64,000 nucleotides of DNA from Holothuria scabra (Eukaryota; Echinodermata; Holothuroidea; Aspidochirotida; Holothuriidae): assembly GCA_037179385.1 (NCBI GenBank), contig CM074188.1, positions 16,447,318 through 16,511,317 on the forward strand, given 5' to 3'. The notes beneath the pieces are model-generated. The model had not been told where the DNA came from. It saw only the letters and a list, made by a program, of their open reading frames with translations, and did not search any database. Below, in pieces: positions 36,328 through 48,854 of this stretch; position 1 is the stretch's first letter, and each line of letters begins with the position of its first letter. Made by a program: the position numbers and the translations under genes.

Positions 36328-36464
36328 GTGAGTTTCCTATACAATTTGTTTTCTATTTAACCGTATGTCCAATTTCGGATTAAAACCCGCTGCGTAATCA
36401 GAGTGGCACCGTTGAGATGGGTCGTAAACTCCAACAAATTTTTCGAAAAATGAAAAGATTTTTT
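36328..36464 (+). other. Start of the intron after the secreted-protein exon
   Basis: GTGAGT at 36328 is a consensus donor. The 18 codons that read through to a stop at 36383 are hydrophobic and unlike the preceding module, which supports splicing. A LINE fragment begins within about 140 bp. Confidence 0.6.
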
Positions 36465-38300
36465 CCATATTATTATTTATTATTGACAAAAATTTATAGA
36501 GCGCCACAACCGCTATAAAATGTAATCTGTTGCGCTGTACAATAACACAAAGAACAAACCAATGGAACAGAACATGATAAAAACAAAACTGAAAGAAAAC
36601 TACACATTAAAAGCTTGTCTAAAAAGGTAAGTTTTAAGTTCAGATTAAAAAATGCCAATAAAGGGACGTAATCTAAGATCAACCGGGAGAAAATTCTAAA
36701 GGCGAGGAACAGCCGAATCAAGAACGTTCACCAAAAGAGGTATTAAATCGAGAAACAATTATTAAGTGAATTGCCGTGTCGGAGCACAGCTAAACCCTCC
36801 CTCTTTAGCAATGATAGACTGGGGCACCGTTAAGGGCTTAAAACCAACAGAATCACGCCTTAAAACGAATTCTGAAAAATACCGGTTGCCAAAAGAGATC
36901 ATGCAAAATTGATGAAACATGACGAAACTTCGGGGTGAGAGTAACAAGTCTTGCAGCGGCATTTTGAACTTTTTGTAATTTGGTAATAAGATTGTAGGGA
37001 AGCCCAAAGAGTGGATAGTTACAATAGTCGAGATAGCAGAACAAGAAAACATGTAACAAAGTCCTGCAAGCATCCTCGGACAGCATCTTCCTGACTTGTC
37101 AAATTTGAACAGATGGAAAATGCCTTACTGCAAATTTTTCTAACATGAGTACCAAACTGAAAATTATTATTAAACAATACACCTAGATTATGGACTTCGG
37201 TTTAGGCATTTACTGATGAATTACCAACCAAAATAGAATTAACAGAAACCTTGGTTAGCATTCTTTGGGAACCAATGATAATGAACTCGGTCTTACTGTC
37301 GTTAATTTTAAGCTTACTCTGACTTGATCAACCAGTTTCGAAATTCAGAAATAGAATTCTGCATGGCATTGATAGCATCAGTTTTACAAAGTTTGTCACC
37401 GGGTTTAAACCATTAGTACAGTTGTGTGTCATTCGTAAAGGTGTGGACCTTTGGGAGGTGGGATGGCAGGATGTTAAAAAGCTTACTGGCATCGAGAACA
37501 AATAAGATTGGGCCTAAACAGGGGCCCTGCGGGACACCACATTTTAAGTTGAAATCTCTAGCGAAAGAGTAATTTAGTTTAATACGTTGCGTACGGTCTA
37601 GAAGAGAGGAACGAAACCAGTCAGCAGCCTTAGTCTCCACTAATGTCCAAGTCATTAGCTAAAATGTTAAGGAGGAGAGTATAATCAACAGTGTCAAAAG
37701 CAGCACTTAAATCAAGTATCAACCAAAAAGAAGGGAAAAAAGACATGTTTCTCGTTCATGTTCTGCAAAATGTCAGAAGAAACCTTTACAAGTGCAGTCT
37801 CAAGGTCTTAAGGAATGGTCGATAGGCAGACTGAAAAATAGGAAATAAACCACTGATGTTCGTATAGCATATGAGCCATCATATTTTCTGCAACAGCTTT
37901 CTTCGTTAACTTAGAAATACACTATAAAGGTAACCTCTAGATCTATACTTAGCAAAAAAAATGTTTCAAGATCTGGTTTTTCAAAACATGGCTAACGATC
38001 ATACACATCCAATGACCAGGAAACTGGTAAGTAAGGAGAGATAGATTAATTATTTTTGTAATGATTGAGGACAAGACATCTTAACACTTCTTAAGAGAAA
38101 CGTGAGAATAGGGTCAAGGGGACAGGAGGACTTTGAACTGGACGTTCGAATCTGTTGACATCATTGGCGGTTAGAGGCACAAATTAAGCAAAGGAATTTT
38201 GCAAACAGTGTCCAAGCTAGGAAGAGAATTCTTTTGCAACATCCATGTAATCAATTTCATTACGTAATGAACCAACTTTATTCACCAAAGCCACAGACAA
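36465..38300 (-). pseudogene. Decayed CR1/L2-like LINE, reverse transcriptase and C-terminus
   Basis: Reading leftwards from about 38300: a segment like the RT fingers (QLLAHM-like, then ETALVKVSSDIL); RT motif A as LDLSAAFDTVD (about 37680-37725); the GVPQGPCLGPILF block (near 37530); a catalytic box degraded from F-A-D-D to FTND (near 37420); and a thumb segment with YCNYPLFGLP and LQKVQNAAARLV (36960-37040). The C-terminal block follows in another frame, with a 3' tail of ATTATTATT-type repeats near 36470. Several frameshifts and stops. It lies in antisense to the host gene, in its presumed intron. Confidence 0.85.
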
Positions 38301-41138
38301 GATGATAGGTATCAAAATTGTCTGGCTGATCCATAGTAGTTTTACTAATGGTGAAACTTAGATAATTACCATATCCTATATACAAACTGGAAATGTTTCA
38401 TGAGTAGGTTTAATTAACAATTCAATTCAATTATTGAAAATTTGTCACACTTTTTTCAAATTAAACACAATACCGTCACAGCCACGATACAAAGAAATTC
38501 AAAATTTTTGCTTTTTCATTAACTTTTCGATGTGAAACTTGACCAATTGCTTTTAAAATCATCATTTTCATGCGGTAGTGTCCTCTAACATCCTTGTTTA
38601 GTTACCAATATCAACTTAATCTATCCCTTTGGTAAAAAAAAAAAAAAACTTTGGAAGACCTAGCAACTACATGAAGGCATGGAGGCCTGGGACGGCGGGC
38701 ACAATGTGACGGTGGCTGACGTCATACCAGGCTTCCTGCACTTCCTTCTTACACCTTCAATGAAAGGTTAAACAATAAAGGAACGCATTAGCACGAGGTA
38801 ACGCACGATCGGACTAAGAGTGGTCGCACTGTAGCAATATCGAATTGGATTACGATCCGACTTTTGGGAGTTTTCGTTGAATCGTCACAATTTCTGGTCG
38901 GTTTTTCTGATGCTGGCCATATGAAGTGATCCTTTCGCCTGTCTGGCTCGTGTCCGTTTTAGCACGTTAAAAGCCCCACCGGAAAGAACCAAAATTTATC
39001 GACCTATGTAAATGTGTAATTTGCATCAATGGACTAAAAATTTAAATTTTATACTTTCGTGCCTCACGTCGTCAAGCAGCTTTTATCGGACCCCCGGGAA
39101 TAGTCTGGAAAAGCTAACTTTCGATGTGATGACACTAAGTAATTGGTAAAAAAATATATGTAACGCTGTTATTTGACAGGTCCCTTAAAAGAAGGCTTTG
39201 AGGTCACATCAAGTTTTATATTGGAGGAGTAGGCCTTCGTATTTTGAACATTCCTGTGAAATTTGCATTGAGATCCGATGTGCAGTTGTCAAGATATGTG
39301 CAGATAAATTTATCACATTTTCAAAAAAAAAAAAAAAAAAAAAAGGTGAACTTGAAGCAAGCACATGTGACCCATTTCCTCCACTAATGAACAGTCTTTC
39401 CTTTTTCTTTATAGTTTACAACCAATTTCTATCCTCAACAATCCCATATTTTAAGAATTTGATTGGTGCATTTGTGACATGAGAATTTACAAACTTTGCA
39501 TTCCTTAATCAGTGGTTCCTAACATTTTGGGATCCGAGTACCCCTTACTTGTAGTACCCGCTCCTTGCCCACAATGAGAGAATGAAGAACCAACAAAGTT
39601 ATGTATTATAGGAATATGTTAACATAATGTTTCTGTGTTATTAAAGCAGTCTAATGGAGAATGCAATCAAAAAGTTTTATGATGCAATCAAAGGCACGGA
39701 AGACTAAACGGCAGTCGAGAGGAATTCAAAGATTTTTTTTAGCAAACAAGTTATAAACGGTACACATTATACATTGTAAGAAAAAGTGCCGAAAAAGCGA
39801 AAACCGAAGTTCAATACTTATAATTACTCATTAATGCTGAAATAAGATAAAAGTGATTTAAATAACTTAACTTAAATAACTTAAACTAGGCATTATCTTC
39901 TGACCTCATTTATACTAATGTTCTAATGTACAGTGTTTTGAGTTGGCAATAATTTGTTTTTGCCAATGGTCATGCTCTTGCAACTTTACAGCGGTTTTAG
40001 CAAGGAGTCTGCTCCTGCACTGTACAACTAACTTTGCATCGATGTACAACTCTATTAGCAAGATGGTCATATCCACTAACAAGGAATATGTTAAAATAGT
40101 TTTCCAAGTTAATGCACCATATCACATATGGTGAGTATCGTTTTGGGGTGATGGGTCAAGTTGCAATTGTGTAATGTTTACGGAAAGGGCGGCCATTGGC
40201 TATATTTCCTCAGCTTAATTACGTTGGTGTTGTAGAAACCCTGTCAAACTCAATATCAATATCATAGGAAGTAAATAAATGCAGTAAAGAGCAAGGGTCA
40301 TTGGCCGAGCAATAATTTACATCTTACTTGTTTTATACTGTATGTTAAAACCTTTCTCTCTTGATTACCCTAACAATGTTTTCCGAAGCCCACCAACACG
40401 ATGATTTTTAGCCTAGTATAGTCCCCTATATAGCTTTTTCTTTTAAAATTTGTCTAGTAGGCTTCTCAGGAACCCCCTGTGGTGTTTGCAGGTGCCTCTG
40501 AGGGGTACTAACAACCCCTAAAGGGAGGTAGTATCCCTGTTATTTTCATGGTGAACACAACAGTCTGAAAAGCCAAACAATGGGAACCATAGCAATCCTT
40601 GTCAATGTGAGGAAGTGATTAATTTAAATCTCTGCTGCCACAAACTCAATTTGCAACACACATCCAGTGACTTCATTCCCTGACATCTCGAGAAGTACAT
40701 GTCCGACTTGAATGGAAGTTTCACCAAACTGTGTAGATTTTGTTTTTCTTTCACATAAGAAAATCAAATTTTTGCTTTAACTTCCCCTTTAATGTAAGCA
40801 ATGCAGGAAAGCGAAGCTTGATTGCGGGCAGCGTTAGCATTAACCTGCGAGCCCATTTCACACGAGGCAACCATAACCGAGTTGATAAAATAACCATTTT
40901 AAAACACATAGTTTCAGTGCAGTGGCCCTTTCGATAATGTATAGATTTAATGCACGTTTTAATAGGAATGTCGTTGACGTATCGAACTTTATATCTTTAA
41001 TTGACTGGTCTAAACCTTAGCAAATCCTCGTTTTGCGTGTCACTATGAGAGAATTATACGTTCAACTTCGTACGGGAAAAGTGATGGCATACAAGTCAAT
41101 GGGGTTTAATGACGGTTTTATACATTTTTATATTTCAG
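38301..41138. other. No gene seen (intron or intergenic)
   Basis: AT-rich non-coding. A run of more than 20 A at about 39324-39344 has no recognisable retroposon body beside it. CRE-like TGACGTCA occurs near 38718. No convincing exon except the candidate at 41139. Confidence 0.4.
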
Positions 41139-41221
41139 GTAAACCGGCGGTTACGTACAACGTCTTTGTGAAGATTGCAATCTACTTGCAGGAAAATGGG
41201 CAATTTCCTTTCCCCTTCTAA
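41139..41221 (+). other. Candidate terminal exon A for the secreted-protein gene
   Basis: A polypyrimidine-like stretch and TATTTCAG end at 41138. Entered in the phase set by the donor at 36327, the frame runs 27 codons to TAA, giving a short tail (KPAVTYNVF ... FPFPF). The phase is compatible, but the length gives little power; CAGGTAAAC could equally be a donor. Speculative. Confidence 0.12.
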
Positions 41222-42000
41222 GATTCCAGATGCCAAGATCCTATAGAGGTAAAATGCAGATTTGACGCTTTCTCCCTCGATTTTTAACACTTACATGCTT
41301 TCTCTGGCTGATGATTACTCTTTTGAAAATGTTGTCATGTTTTGGGGGGCAAGCACATTGGAAACACAAGTAAACCGTCTTTGATAATCCATGTATAGGT
41401 GAACATGATGTTGGTGGATGCATGTCGATAGGAATACAACCTAATTATATCAGTAAGTTATTAGAACTAACATTTCGATGTTTTATTGATCAGGGATTTG
41501 CACACATGAGTGTACCCTAATGCCCTTCAAATATTTTTTGGTTGCTATTAGATACACGACGTAACAGAAAAAGTCAGTTCAGACTTGTTACTGCCCATGG
41601 GCTACGATTGCGTTTTATACACCAGTGACCTGAGGAGACTAGTCACTTGCTATACATAGGTTAAATTTGTGCAATGTACGTTATGCGTGTGACTAAAACT
41701 ACGTTGGTTCTTTAGACATGCAATCGCATACCCCTATAACCTTTGACCTCAAGAGCAAAACGCTAGCTCTAAACTGGTAACTATTGGCTTTTGCCATGAC
41801 ATGATGGTGTTGTTGGTAATGGGATAAGCAGCAGGGCACTTAACGTCCACTTAATCCATCAATAGAACTGAATGGGCAAATCACCGCAGTCGCTTCAAGC
41901 AGTCCTCGGTGGAGACCGTTCTTTTTTTCCATGATGAATGCAAATGATGGTAAATCCCGTCAATGGACGAATCAGCTTCTCAAAATTAGACCACACCACT
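41222..42000. other. No gene seen
   Basis: Non-coding, nothing recognised. Confidence 0.4.
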
Positions 42001-42241
42001 ATCCCAGCCAACATGTCCAGTTGGGCCTAGATTAGGCCTTTCCCAGCTGAAGTCTAGTTAAGCTAACTTTAACAGCTGAAGCCTACCTGGACCCGAGATG
42101 GGCTTCAACTGGTAAAAGCGAAACCACTTGGGTCCTTGGCACGTTAGAATACCTGACAAACACGAATGGGCCCCGGCTGGGGCCCAGCAAGTAGCCCAAC
42201 TGGAGTTCAGTAGGGGCCCAACTGGGAATGTTAGCTGGGAT
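42001..42241. mobile_element. MITE with ATCCCAGC ends, 241 bp
   Basis: Left end ATCCCAGCCAACATGTCCAG; inverted right end ATCCCAGCTAACATTCCCAG; both continue TTGGGCC. The interior has repeated GGGCCC and AACTGG blocks. Target duplication not clear. Confidence 0.85.
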
Positions 42242-42766
42242 AATTCCAAAATGAAAGCTTCCCTATCCTTTTCCTTGATTCCGACATCGGATTATGAAAA
42301 ACAGGCCAAATGTCTTTGGTCCAGGTTACCCTAATCTAAACCGTAAGCTTAACCTCCATTTTCAAACAAATTTAATTTTTTTAAAGGAATCGATATTCCT
42401 TCGTTCTGGAAGGAAAATAAAACTCCCTCCGAGACACATGCTGCTTGAATTTGCTGATTCCATTCATTTTCGGATGAAAGTCCTTCTCTTTTTGACTTTA
42501 CGTCACACTTTCATTGGACCGTATGACACCTTCTCGATTAAAGATCGACCAAATTTCATATAAATTGATAATGTAATTTAGTCTTTTCGTTTAGGCCATT
42601 TACGAATAATAAAGATGTTTTAGAGACAGAAGGGAAAGTTAAGTAACCATGGCAATATACATATGTAAAAACATTGTGAAGAACTTGTGCAAGGTGGGAA
42701 ATTCAATGACACAAACAAGGAGGTACGAATGGAAAGAAATAGCTAACTTAGGCATGCCTCGTTGCA
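42242..42766. other. No gene seen
   Basis: Non-coding; a short plus-strand frame near 42294-42563 has no recognisable features. Confidence 0.4.
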
Positions 42767-42982
42767 CAGAGGCCTTTCGTATGACGTCATAATACTCCCG
42801 ACGGCCATGCTGGAGTATGTGTAACTACGTAGCAGAACACGTCCGACGCTCTTGCTCAATGATTGTGTACACATCGCGCGTATCACAGTGTCCACTGTGT
42901 AGTGCGTTCGAAGCAAACTTACGTGTATTTGGCATGGTTGTCCTCCAGCATGGCGGATCCGTGACGTAATTGCAAAGCCTCT
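42767..42982. repeat. Small inverted-repeat element with AGAGGC ends
   Basis: AGAGGCCTTTCGTATGACGT at the left pairs with inverted AGAGGCTTTGCAATTACGTC at the right, and both continue to CCATGCTGGAG. Likely a MITE of about 215 bp. Confidence 0.6.
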
Positions 42983-43881
42983 ATTGAGCTTGAGAAGTGT
43001 TGACCTCGTGCATTGCACACTTCAAACGAGAAGCGCTCCATTGCTCTGAAGTGGTAGGACTGATGAAGATATAACTAAACAGTAACGATGATTCGTAGCC
43101 TGCACGTTTGCCGTATACGTAAAATGAGACTATTCGATGAACTGGCAGATCGAATATCAAAATAACGGCAAACTGCAAAACTGAGAAAAAATCAGCAATA
43201 TCAATACCGAAGTAAGGATTTCCTTTGTTTAGATTTACAATTTACCTGCCGGGATATTTAATCATTTTTACAGGCCGAGAGCTCAAATACAAATTTAACT
43301 TGATTGTTTATTGTCTTTTTCTTTATATTCAACTCGAGACGTTAAAAGCAATAAGTGCTAACCCCCTCCGCCCCCCCCCCCCCAAAAAAAATCCCAATAT
43401 ATCACACGAGTTGACCTGTTCACCAGTTTGCCAGTTCACGAGTTACAATGAAACGCTGTGCAGTGCGAGACTTTACCACTTCATCAGCCTGACGGAACGC
43501 CCTTATATTTCACCACAAATTTATAATAACAATAAAGGCATCGAGTGATAAAAAATGGAATTGACGTCACATACATACACTTCTAATTTAAGTTAGTATA
43601 ATAACTTGAGAAAAATTTTAAGAAGAAATTTGGCTTAAATTAATATCAAATTTGCTTAAACTTTGTGTATCTCCTGCAGAAAAAATATTTTTTTTGCATA
43701 ATTGTTCTATATTGCAAAAAAAACAATAAGTCACCTTTTACAGTAAATATGCTCCAGTAATTTTTTTCTTTAAAACGTTTGAAGTTCTTATTTTACTTAA
43801 ACTTTGAAGACATAATACAACCGTTCCCAATAATCGTTAACCTGTTAACGCTAATGATTCACTATTTTCATTTCTCAACAG
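42983..43881. other. No gene seen
   Basis: Non-coding. Contains a C run at about 43370-43383 and very AT-rich sequence after 43550. Confidence 0.4.
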
Positions 43882-43940
43882 AGCGTAGCTGCCCTTACAG
43901 TTGTCCCTCTCGGTCTTTGGTCATAAAGATTTCGACTTAA
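43882..43940 (+). other. Candidate terminal exon B for the secreted-protein gene
   Basis: A good acceptor (TTTTCATTTCTCAACAG) ends at 43881. In the phase imposed by the donor at 36327 it would encode E-RSCPYSCPSR and a short tail to TAA at 43938. The C-P-Y-S-C pair suits an extracellular protein, but 20 codons cannot be proven by eye. Confidence 0.18.
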
Positions 43941-44070
43941 AGATTCTTCTTTAAACGAGTAATTTGGTAACGATGTTTACTTGAACGCACTTTAAGGATA
44001 GATTTGATCAATGTCCTTTCTTTTATTATAAAAATTAAGAGTGTGGAGGGATTGGCTCTACTTTTGAATA

Positions 44071-44220
44071 GACCAATTTCCAAATAGCAATTACAAAGGA
44101 TTGTGGGATAGAGTTTTGGTGTTTGTCATTTTTGTCAATGGCATTTTACTGTGGTGAAAATTGACGTACACCCACAACTATATCCCACAATTCATTGATA
44201 TTGCTATTTGTAAAAAGGTC
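44071..44220. mobile_element. TA-flanked MITE, 150 bp
   Basis: Left end GACCAATTTCCAAATAGCAA; inverted right end GACCTTTTTACAAATAGCAA; both followed by GATTGTGGGATA-like or AATTGTGGGATA. TA sits at both flanks (44069-44070 and 44221-44222). No coding capacity. Confidence 0.85.
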
Positions 44221-44224
44221 TATT

Positions 44225-45724
44225 ACTAAAAAGAGGAAGCAGTCATCCCAAAATTGCTTTCAAAATCCAGCAAACATTTTATATGACTTACAGCTACTTC
44301 TGAAGATGTTTTGGAACTTAAAGGAAAAAGTAGTCTCCCCAGGCTTACTTTAAAAAACAAGACATAAATATGATTACACAATCACGATAACTCGAGCAAG
44401 GACTCCTCGTAAATTGATTGAAAAAAATATTGCCACATCATTTTTACACGCCATTCATGATATAGGAGAGTAGTACTGCACTAATCCAAATTCGGGTGAC
44501 TGCATTCTCCCTGAAACAAAGAGTAAAGTAAGGAAAAATTCTCCATAGATGTACTTACACATCAAAATTTAAATTTGTCAAGTAATTCGAAAGAAAAAAC
44601 TATAAGATAAAAATAAAAGGGTATGCTAATTTCTGAGATGGTGATTGTATTTTCCTATTAAAAATCAGATGTCTGTACTTTTGCTATAACGTAGTTTGTC
44701 AAAATAGATGACGTCATCAAACCTTCACTTTCTCTTTGTGTTGTTATCACTTTTCTCATAAGTCAGATGACTTAAAGTATCTTAATAATTGGAATGAGAC
44801 AGAAAGAATATTATACAAGAAGGCCTACATCAACTTATTTGGTCCTGCTTTGTTGTGATGAAGTAGTGTTTCTCCTTATACCCTGGAGGCTACCGGAACG
44901 CATGCAGAAATATCAATGAAAGTTTATGTTAAAGACGAATTTTCGAAATTTTAGTTAAAGACAAGTTTGGTTTTTTTCGTTGTAAATACACCTTCGAAAG
45001 AAATTATTTTTAGTGGATTGAATGAAAATCAGAATTTTTCCAGCATCTATAATTAGAAGAAAAATATAGCACCATTTTGCATCTTGGTTTGATTGAGACA
45101 GCCAAACGTTTTAAACTGAGGGGAGGGGACACCACTATCCTTTAGCCTAAGCTCAACTCTCAGAACGTCCGTTAAGACTAGAGAAGATGAGTCTTTTTTA
45201 CACCCTACCCTCACTTAATCCCAGTAAATGTGGCTACGTCTTTTTATATTCTCTGATCCTTTTTAGCATTTTGCAATTTGCTCATTTTTATGGATGCAAA
45301 CCAAAAAAATCTCAATGTAACGACTGCTTACAGGACAAAGGCAATCGCCCATCAAGTTTGAAAAGAAATGGAGGCCAACAGCTTTGATTGCATGGTTAAC
45401 AGAATTGGTCGGGTGCCTGTCCACCTTTTTATATGGCTAAGTAGGAATATTTTCTCATGTGCCGTAAAGATTTACACGCGATCACTGCAAGTATTTAGAC
45501 ACCACCGGACACTTGAAAAACGGAGGGCAATTGAGGGAATTTTATGTTTGTTTGTTTTTGCGGGAGTGTTTCCATATTTCAAAAGAATTGCTGGAACAGC
45601 GTCTTAATTCCCTAGCATTTCAGTTCAGAATTTAAAGCAAGCTTATTTCGTATGCTATTTTTGCTGCAAAATACAAAAGGAGAACGGAAACTAAACTACC
45701 TGACAATCTCTAAATCAACCTGTA
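44225..45724. other. No gene seen
   Basis: Non-coding. Two overlapping short frames at 45187-45607 (+) contain hydrophobic stretches but no recognised domain or splice context. Confidence 0.35.
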
Positions 45725-45850
45725 TCCATTTCTTCTCCTTAACAATAATTTGTAACCTCATTTTTATTTGCTCACAAGACACCGGATAAGAGAAAAATCA
45801 CTGCGTTCTTTTTAGTTCAAATAATAACCACCTCAGTATGTCTTTACTTC
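45725..45850 (+). repeat. Dispersed repeat D, second copy
   Basis: Direct-orientation match to 27385-27520. Confidence 0.6.
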
Positions 45851-45855
45851 AGATG

Positions 45856-45990
45856 GTTAGATTAGGTTAGATGGAGTTTTACGGTCTAGTTTCCAACCAA
45901 TCGGTTCAAGTTGAGCCGACCACAGCCCCTTTTCCAGTTTTGGCTCCCTGGCTTGTTTTCCCTGCTCCATTGTTTTTGGGGGAGCACCAA
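45856..45990 (+). repeat. Dispersed repeat family A, copy
   Basis: GGTTAGATTAGGTTAGATGG, GAGTTTTACGG, CCAACCAATCGGTTCAAG, then GGCTCCCTGGCTTGTTTTCC and CTGCTCCATTG. The CCAAGCACAAT at 45985 also occurs in the copy at 53330-53735. Confidence 0.75.
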
Positions 45991-46029
45991 GCACAATAAT
46001 GTGGCCTTTCATTTGATGTGAATTTAGCC

Positions 46030-46800
46030 CTCGTCTATGATGGGGCGCGCGAAGCGCGCCAAAAATTTAACGTTTAGGACATCTCAGTATCAAAACAGAA
46101 TGAAATTAGAGAAAGGAAGGGCCTTTTTTAACCCTAACTGAATAACGGTAGCTCCCTTAAGACATTCTTACTGAAGCACAAACATACTCTGGTTTCCTAT
46201 AGGTGACTTTCACAGAGCCGTTACCTAAAATGGGGTGCGCGGAGGGCGCCGATAAAATGATTTTTTTACTTCATCTCAATAGTGAAATTGAAATAAAATT
46301 AGACAAAGAGTGGTCCCTTTTCACTAAAGCTACATAAGGGTGGCCCCTGGGGATATTTTTAATAAGCAAAAACGTACTGTTGGTTTCCTTTAGAGTCCTT
46401 TTCATGCGATTTTTATAGAGTCCTTATCTGTGATTGGACGCGCAGAACACGCCGAAAAATGGACTTTCGATACATCTCAATAGAGAAATTTCTGGAAATT
46501 AGAGAAAGAGTGGGCCCCTTTTCACTTCAGCCGAAAAAGAGTGGAGCTCCAGATTAGGGTCAAATACGATCACCGTCCTTTTAGAAAGCTTGGGCGCACT
46601 TGGTCAGAGAAGGGGACCAGAAGACGACCGCCTATCTGTCTCCCCCTTTCACTAGTAAGGGTAGACCTTCAGCTATGTACGGTCCGGGCACTGGTGATAA
46701 ATTTACAGATAAGTGACAATGGAAGAGGTGTTCCACAAGAAGGGACCCCAAATCTTGAAATATTTAAAACGGGTGCCCGCGAAGCGTGCCCCCAAAACCG
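46030..46800. repeat. Tandem repeat, about 200-bp unit with GCGCG hairpin
   Basis: About four diverged units. Each opens with a GC-rich palindrome (GCGCGCGAAGCGCGCC near 46045, then variants near 46233, 46438 and 46773), followed by GGACATCTCAATA-like and GAAATTAGAGAAAG-like blocks. The palindrome is best preserved in the first unit. Confidence 0.8.
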
Positions 46801-47279
46801 CGTTGGGACATTAATTGAAAGAATATTGTTTTTATTTAGTTTTCAATGTAGTATATGACCTGTTTAAACATTATACAACCTGATAAAGTATCACTCGCGT
46901 AGTTCTGTCGGTTCCAGTTTGTATTTTTGTAGCAAAAGCAACAAGACTAAGGCGTAAAAAAAACTTAGTTGTGGAAAAAAGTGGGGGGGGGGGAAAGTGC
47001 CCCCCGTGCCCGCCCGCCCCCCCCCCCCTCCCCGTAATCCCGCCTATGTTTCTAACGTTCACTGTTAAAAAGTATTAGACAAAAAATTGCGGCAATCCAA
47101 ATCAAACAAAACGTAATGAGGAAGTTACGCTGTTCTTAAACATGGAGGTTTTCAAATGAAGACTGAAAGTTGACCTGAATAGTTAGAAACAGAGAACTTC
47201 ATAGAAAAGTGCACAGAAAACTAAAAAAAAAAAAAAAGGGCAGGTGAGTTACAACATGGGAGCAAGTTGTTACACATTA
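46801..47279. other. No gene seen; G and C runs at a repeat terminus
   Basis: Long G (about 46983-46993) and C (about 47018-47031) runs adjoin CCCGTAATCCCGCCTATG, probably the terminus of a repeat related to the element at 48855, whose left end is CATAGGCGGCGGAAG. Confidence 0.5.
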
Positions 47280-48854
47280 CAGATAAGCTAATTATTCCTT
47301 AGAATAACATATGACTTTTTGGTCCACATGTTGAAAACTTTTTCCTTATTAGTAAACCTAGTTTGATCCGCTTCAACCCTATTCCTTACAGTTTTGATAA
47401 TTATTGAAATTAATTCTTGATTGTTTTGTACTTTGAGCTCGAAAACATGCAGACATCTTGATTTCCAGAGTATAAAATTGGTCACGCAAAAGATAATGCA
47501 GACTCAGTTAAAAACCTGATTCTTGCACTCGATATCGGGAAAGCCGACGTTAAACAAGTTGGGCTCAAAGTTACTTGAAACATTCCTGCCTACTAAATAA
47601 TGTAAAATATTTCTTACCCTAGTTAAGATAGGCTGGACTTTTAGACATTCCCCAAAAATGTGATAGAAAGTCTCAACATCTGTACAACCATCGAAAGGTC
47701 AGATACCTTCCCCCATACCCCAGTCCTTGGTCCTTTTCCCGGTGTAAAGAACCTGATGAGCCAGTCCCCACTGGAAGTCCCTTAATTTGTTGTCAAAAAA
47801 CAAACTGGAAGATAAATCCCAAATTCTTCTCCAAGGGTAAGTGGGATGTGTCTTAACAATATAGATGGTAAACATTATCTGGTCGTAACTTTTTCGTAGT
47901 ATCCTTAACATTCCTACATGAGCCGGCAAAGCTTTTTTTCACTTTAAACAATTGTTTCAAAAGTAAACACGACTGTGTTTAAGAAGTAAAATACATCCCT
48001 GGGTAAATACGGCGTAGCCTAGTTGTTTTGGAAGGTTATCATTAAATGAGGTGACAGGTCTTTTCAAGAAAAGGAGGGAATAACGGCTTAACAAGCGACG
48101 CATTCAAGTTTACTCTCAGATCATTGATACCAAATCTCCCACAATTCTTTGGCAGAGGGATGACGTCACGGGAAACAAGATAAGGTTTATTAAATCCCCA
48201 TAAAACGGTGAACACAGCTTTAACCACCCGTTCAGGTATTGGGAAAACTGGTTCTAAAAGATAAAATAGGATAAAACAGCGTGTTAGTTACTCTGGTTTT
48301 CTTTATGATGGTTAGGCGTCTTTTTGACCAAATTGAGACTTTTGACTGCATGGCCATGATTGTTTGGCACAATTGTTGAAAACGAAATCACCAGTGCCAA
48401 AAACTACCCAAATTATTTTAATGTCAGTAGTGTTCCACTGTAGGCCTATTTTGCCAGGAAGGGATTGCGAGAACTCCTCAAGTTTTTAACCATACGTTTA
48501 AGTCAAATTGATAAAAGCTCCGGTGGTCCTCTCGAACTTCTTTAAAATCTCAAAATACAGCAAGATATATGACACACGTGTTGCAATACCCGTGGCATCA
48601 TTGGCCTATTGAAGAAATTTTACCCGCCTAGTACTTCCTTGAATTACAAAACCATTAATATTTTCGCAATGATTAATATAAATTGCCCAAAGTTCTATAA
48701 ATAAGATGTACAATAACTGCGAAAGGGGGTATCCTTGTCTGATACCTCTAGACATGTAAACTTTATCCGAAAGATACCCATTAATCAGTAATGACTACTA
48801 ATGTTACGGTACTATAAAAAATGGATATCCATCTTCGAAAGTTGTTACCACAAT

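Noticed and set aside
36328..36383. Treating 36383 as the true C-terminus of the secreted protein
   Set aside because: A consensus GTGAGT donor lies at 36328 and the following 18 codons look like intron; kept only as an alternative.
36465..38300. Host gene on the minus strand
   Set aside because: The frames are non-LTR reverse transcriptase blocks with frameshifts and a damaged catalytic motif.
39324..39344. Poly-A tail of a retrocopy
   Set aside because: No retroposon body or target duplication recognised next to the A run.
46541..46858. 105-codon plus-strand frame
   Set aside because: Lies in the 200-bp tandem array and crosses its hairpin; no recognisable domain.
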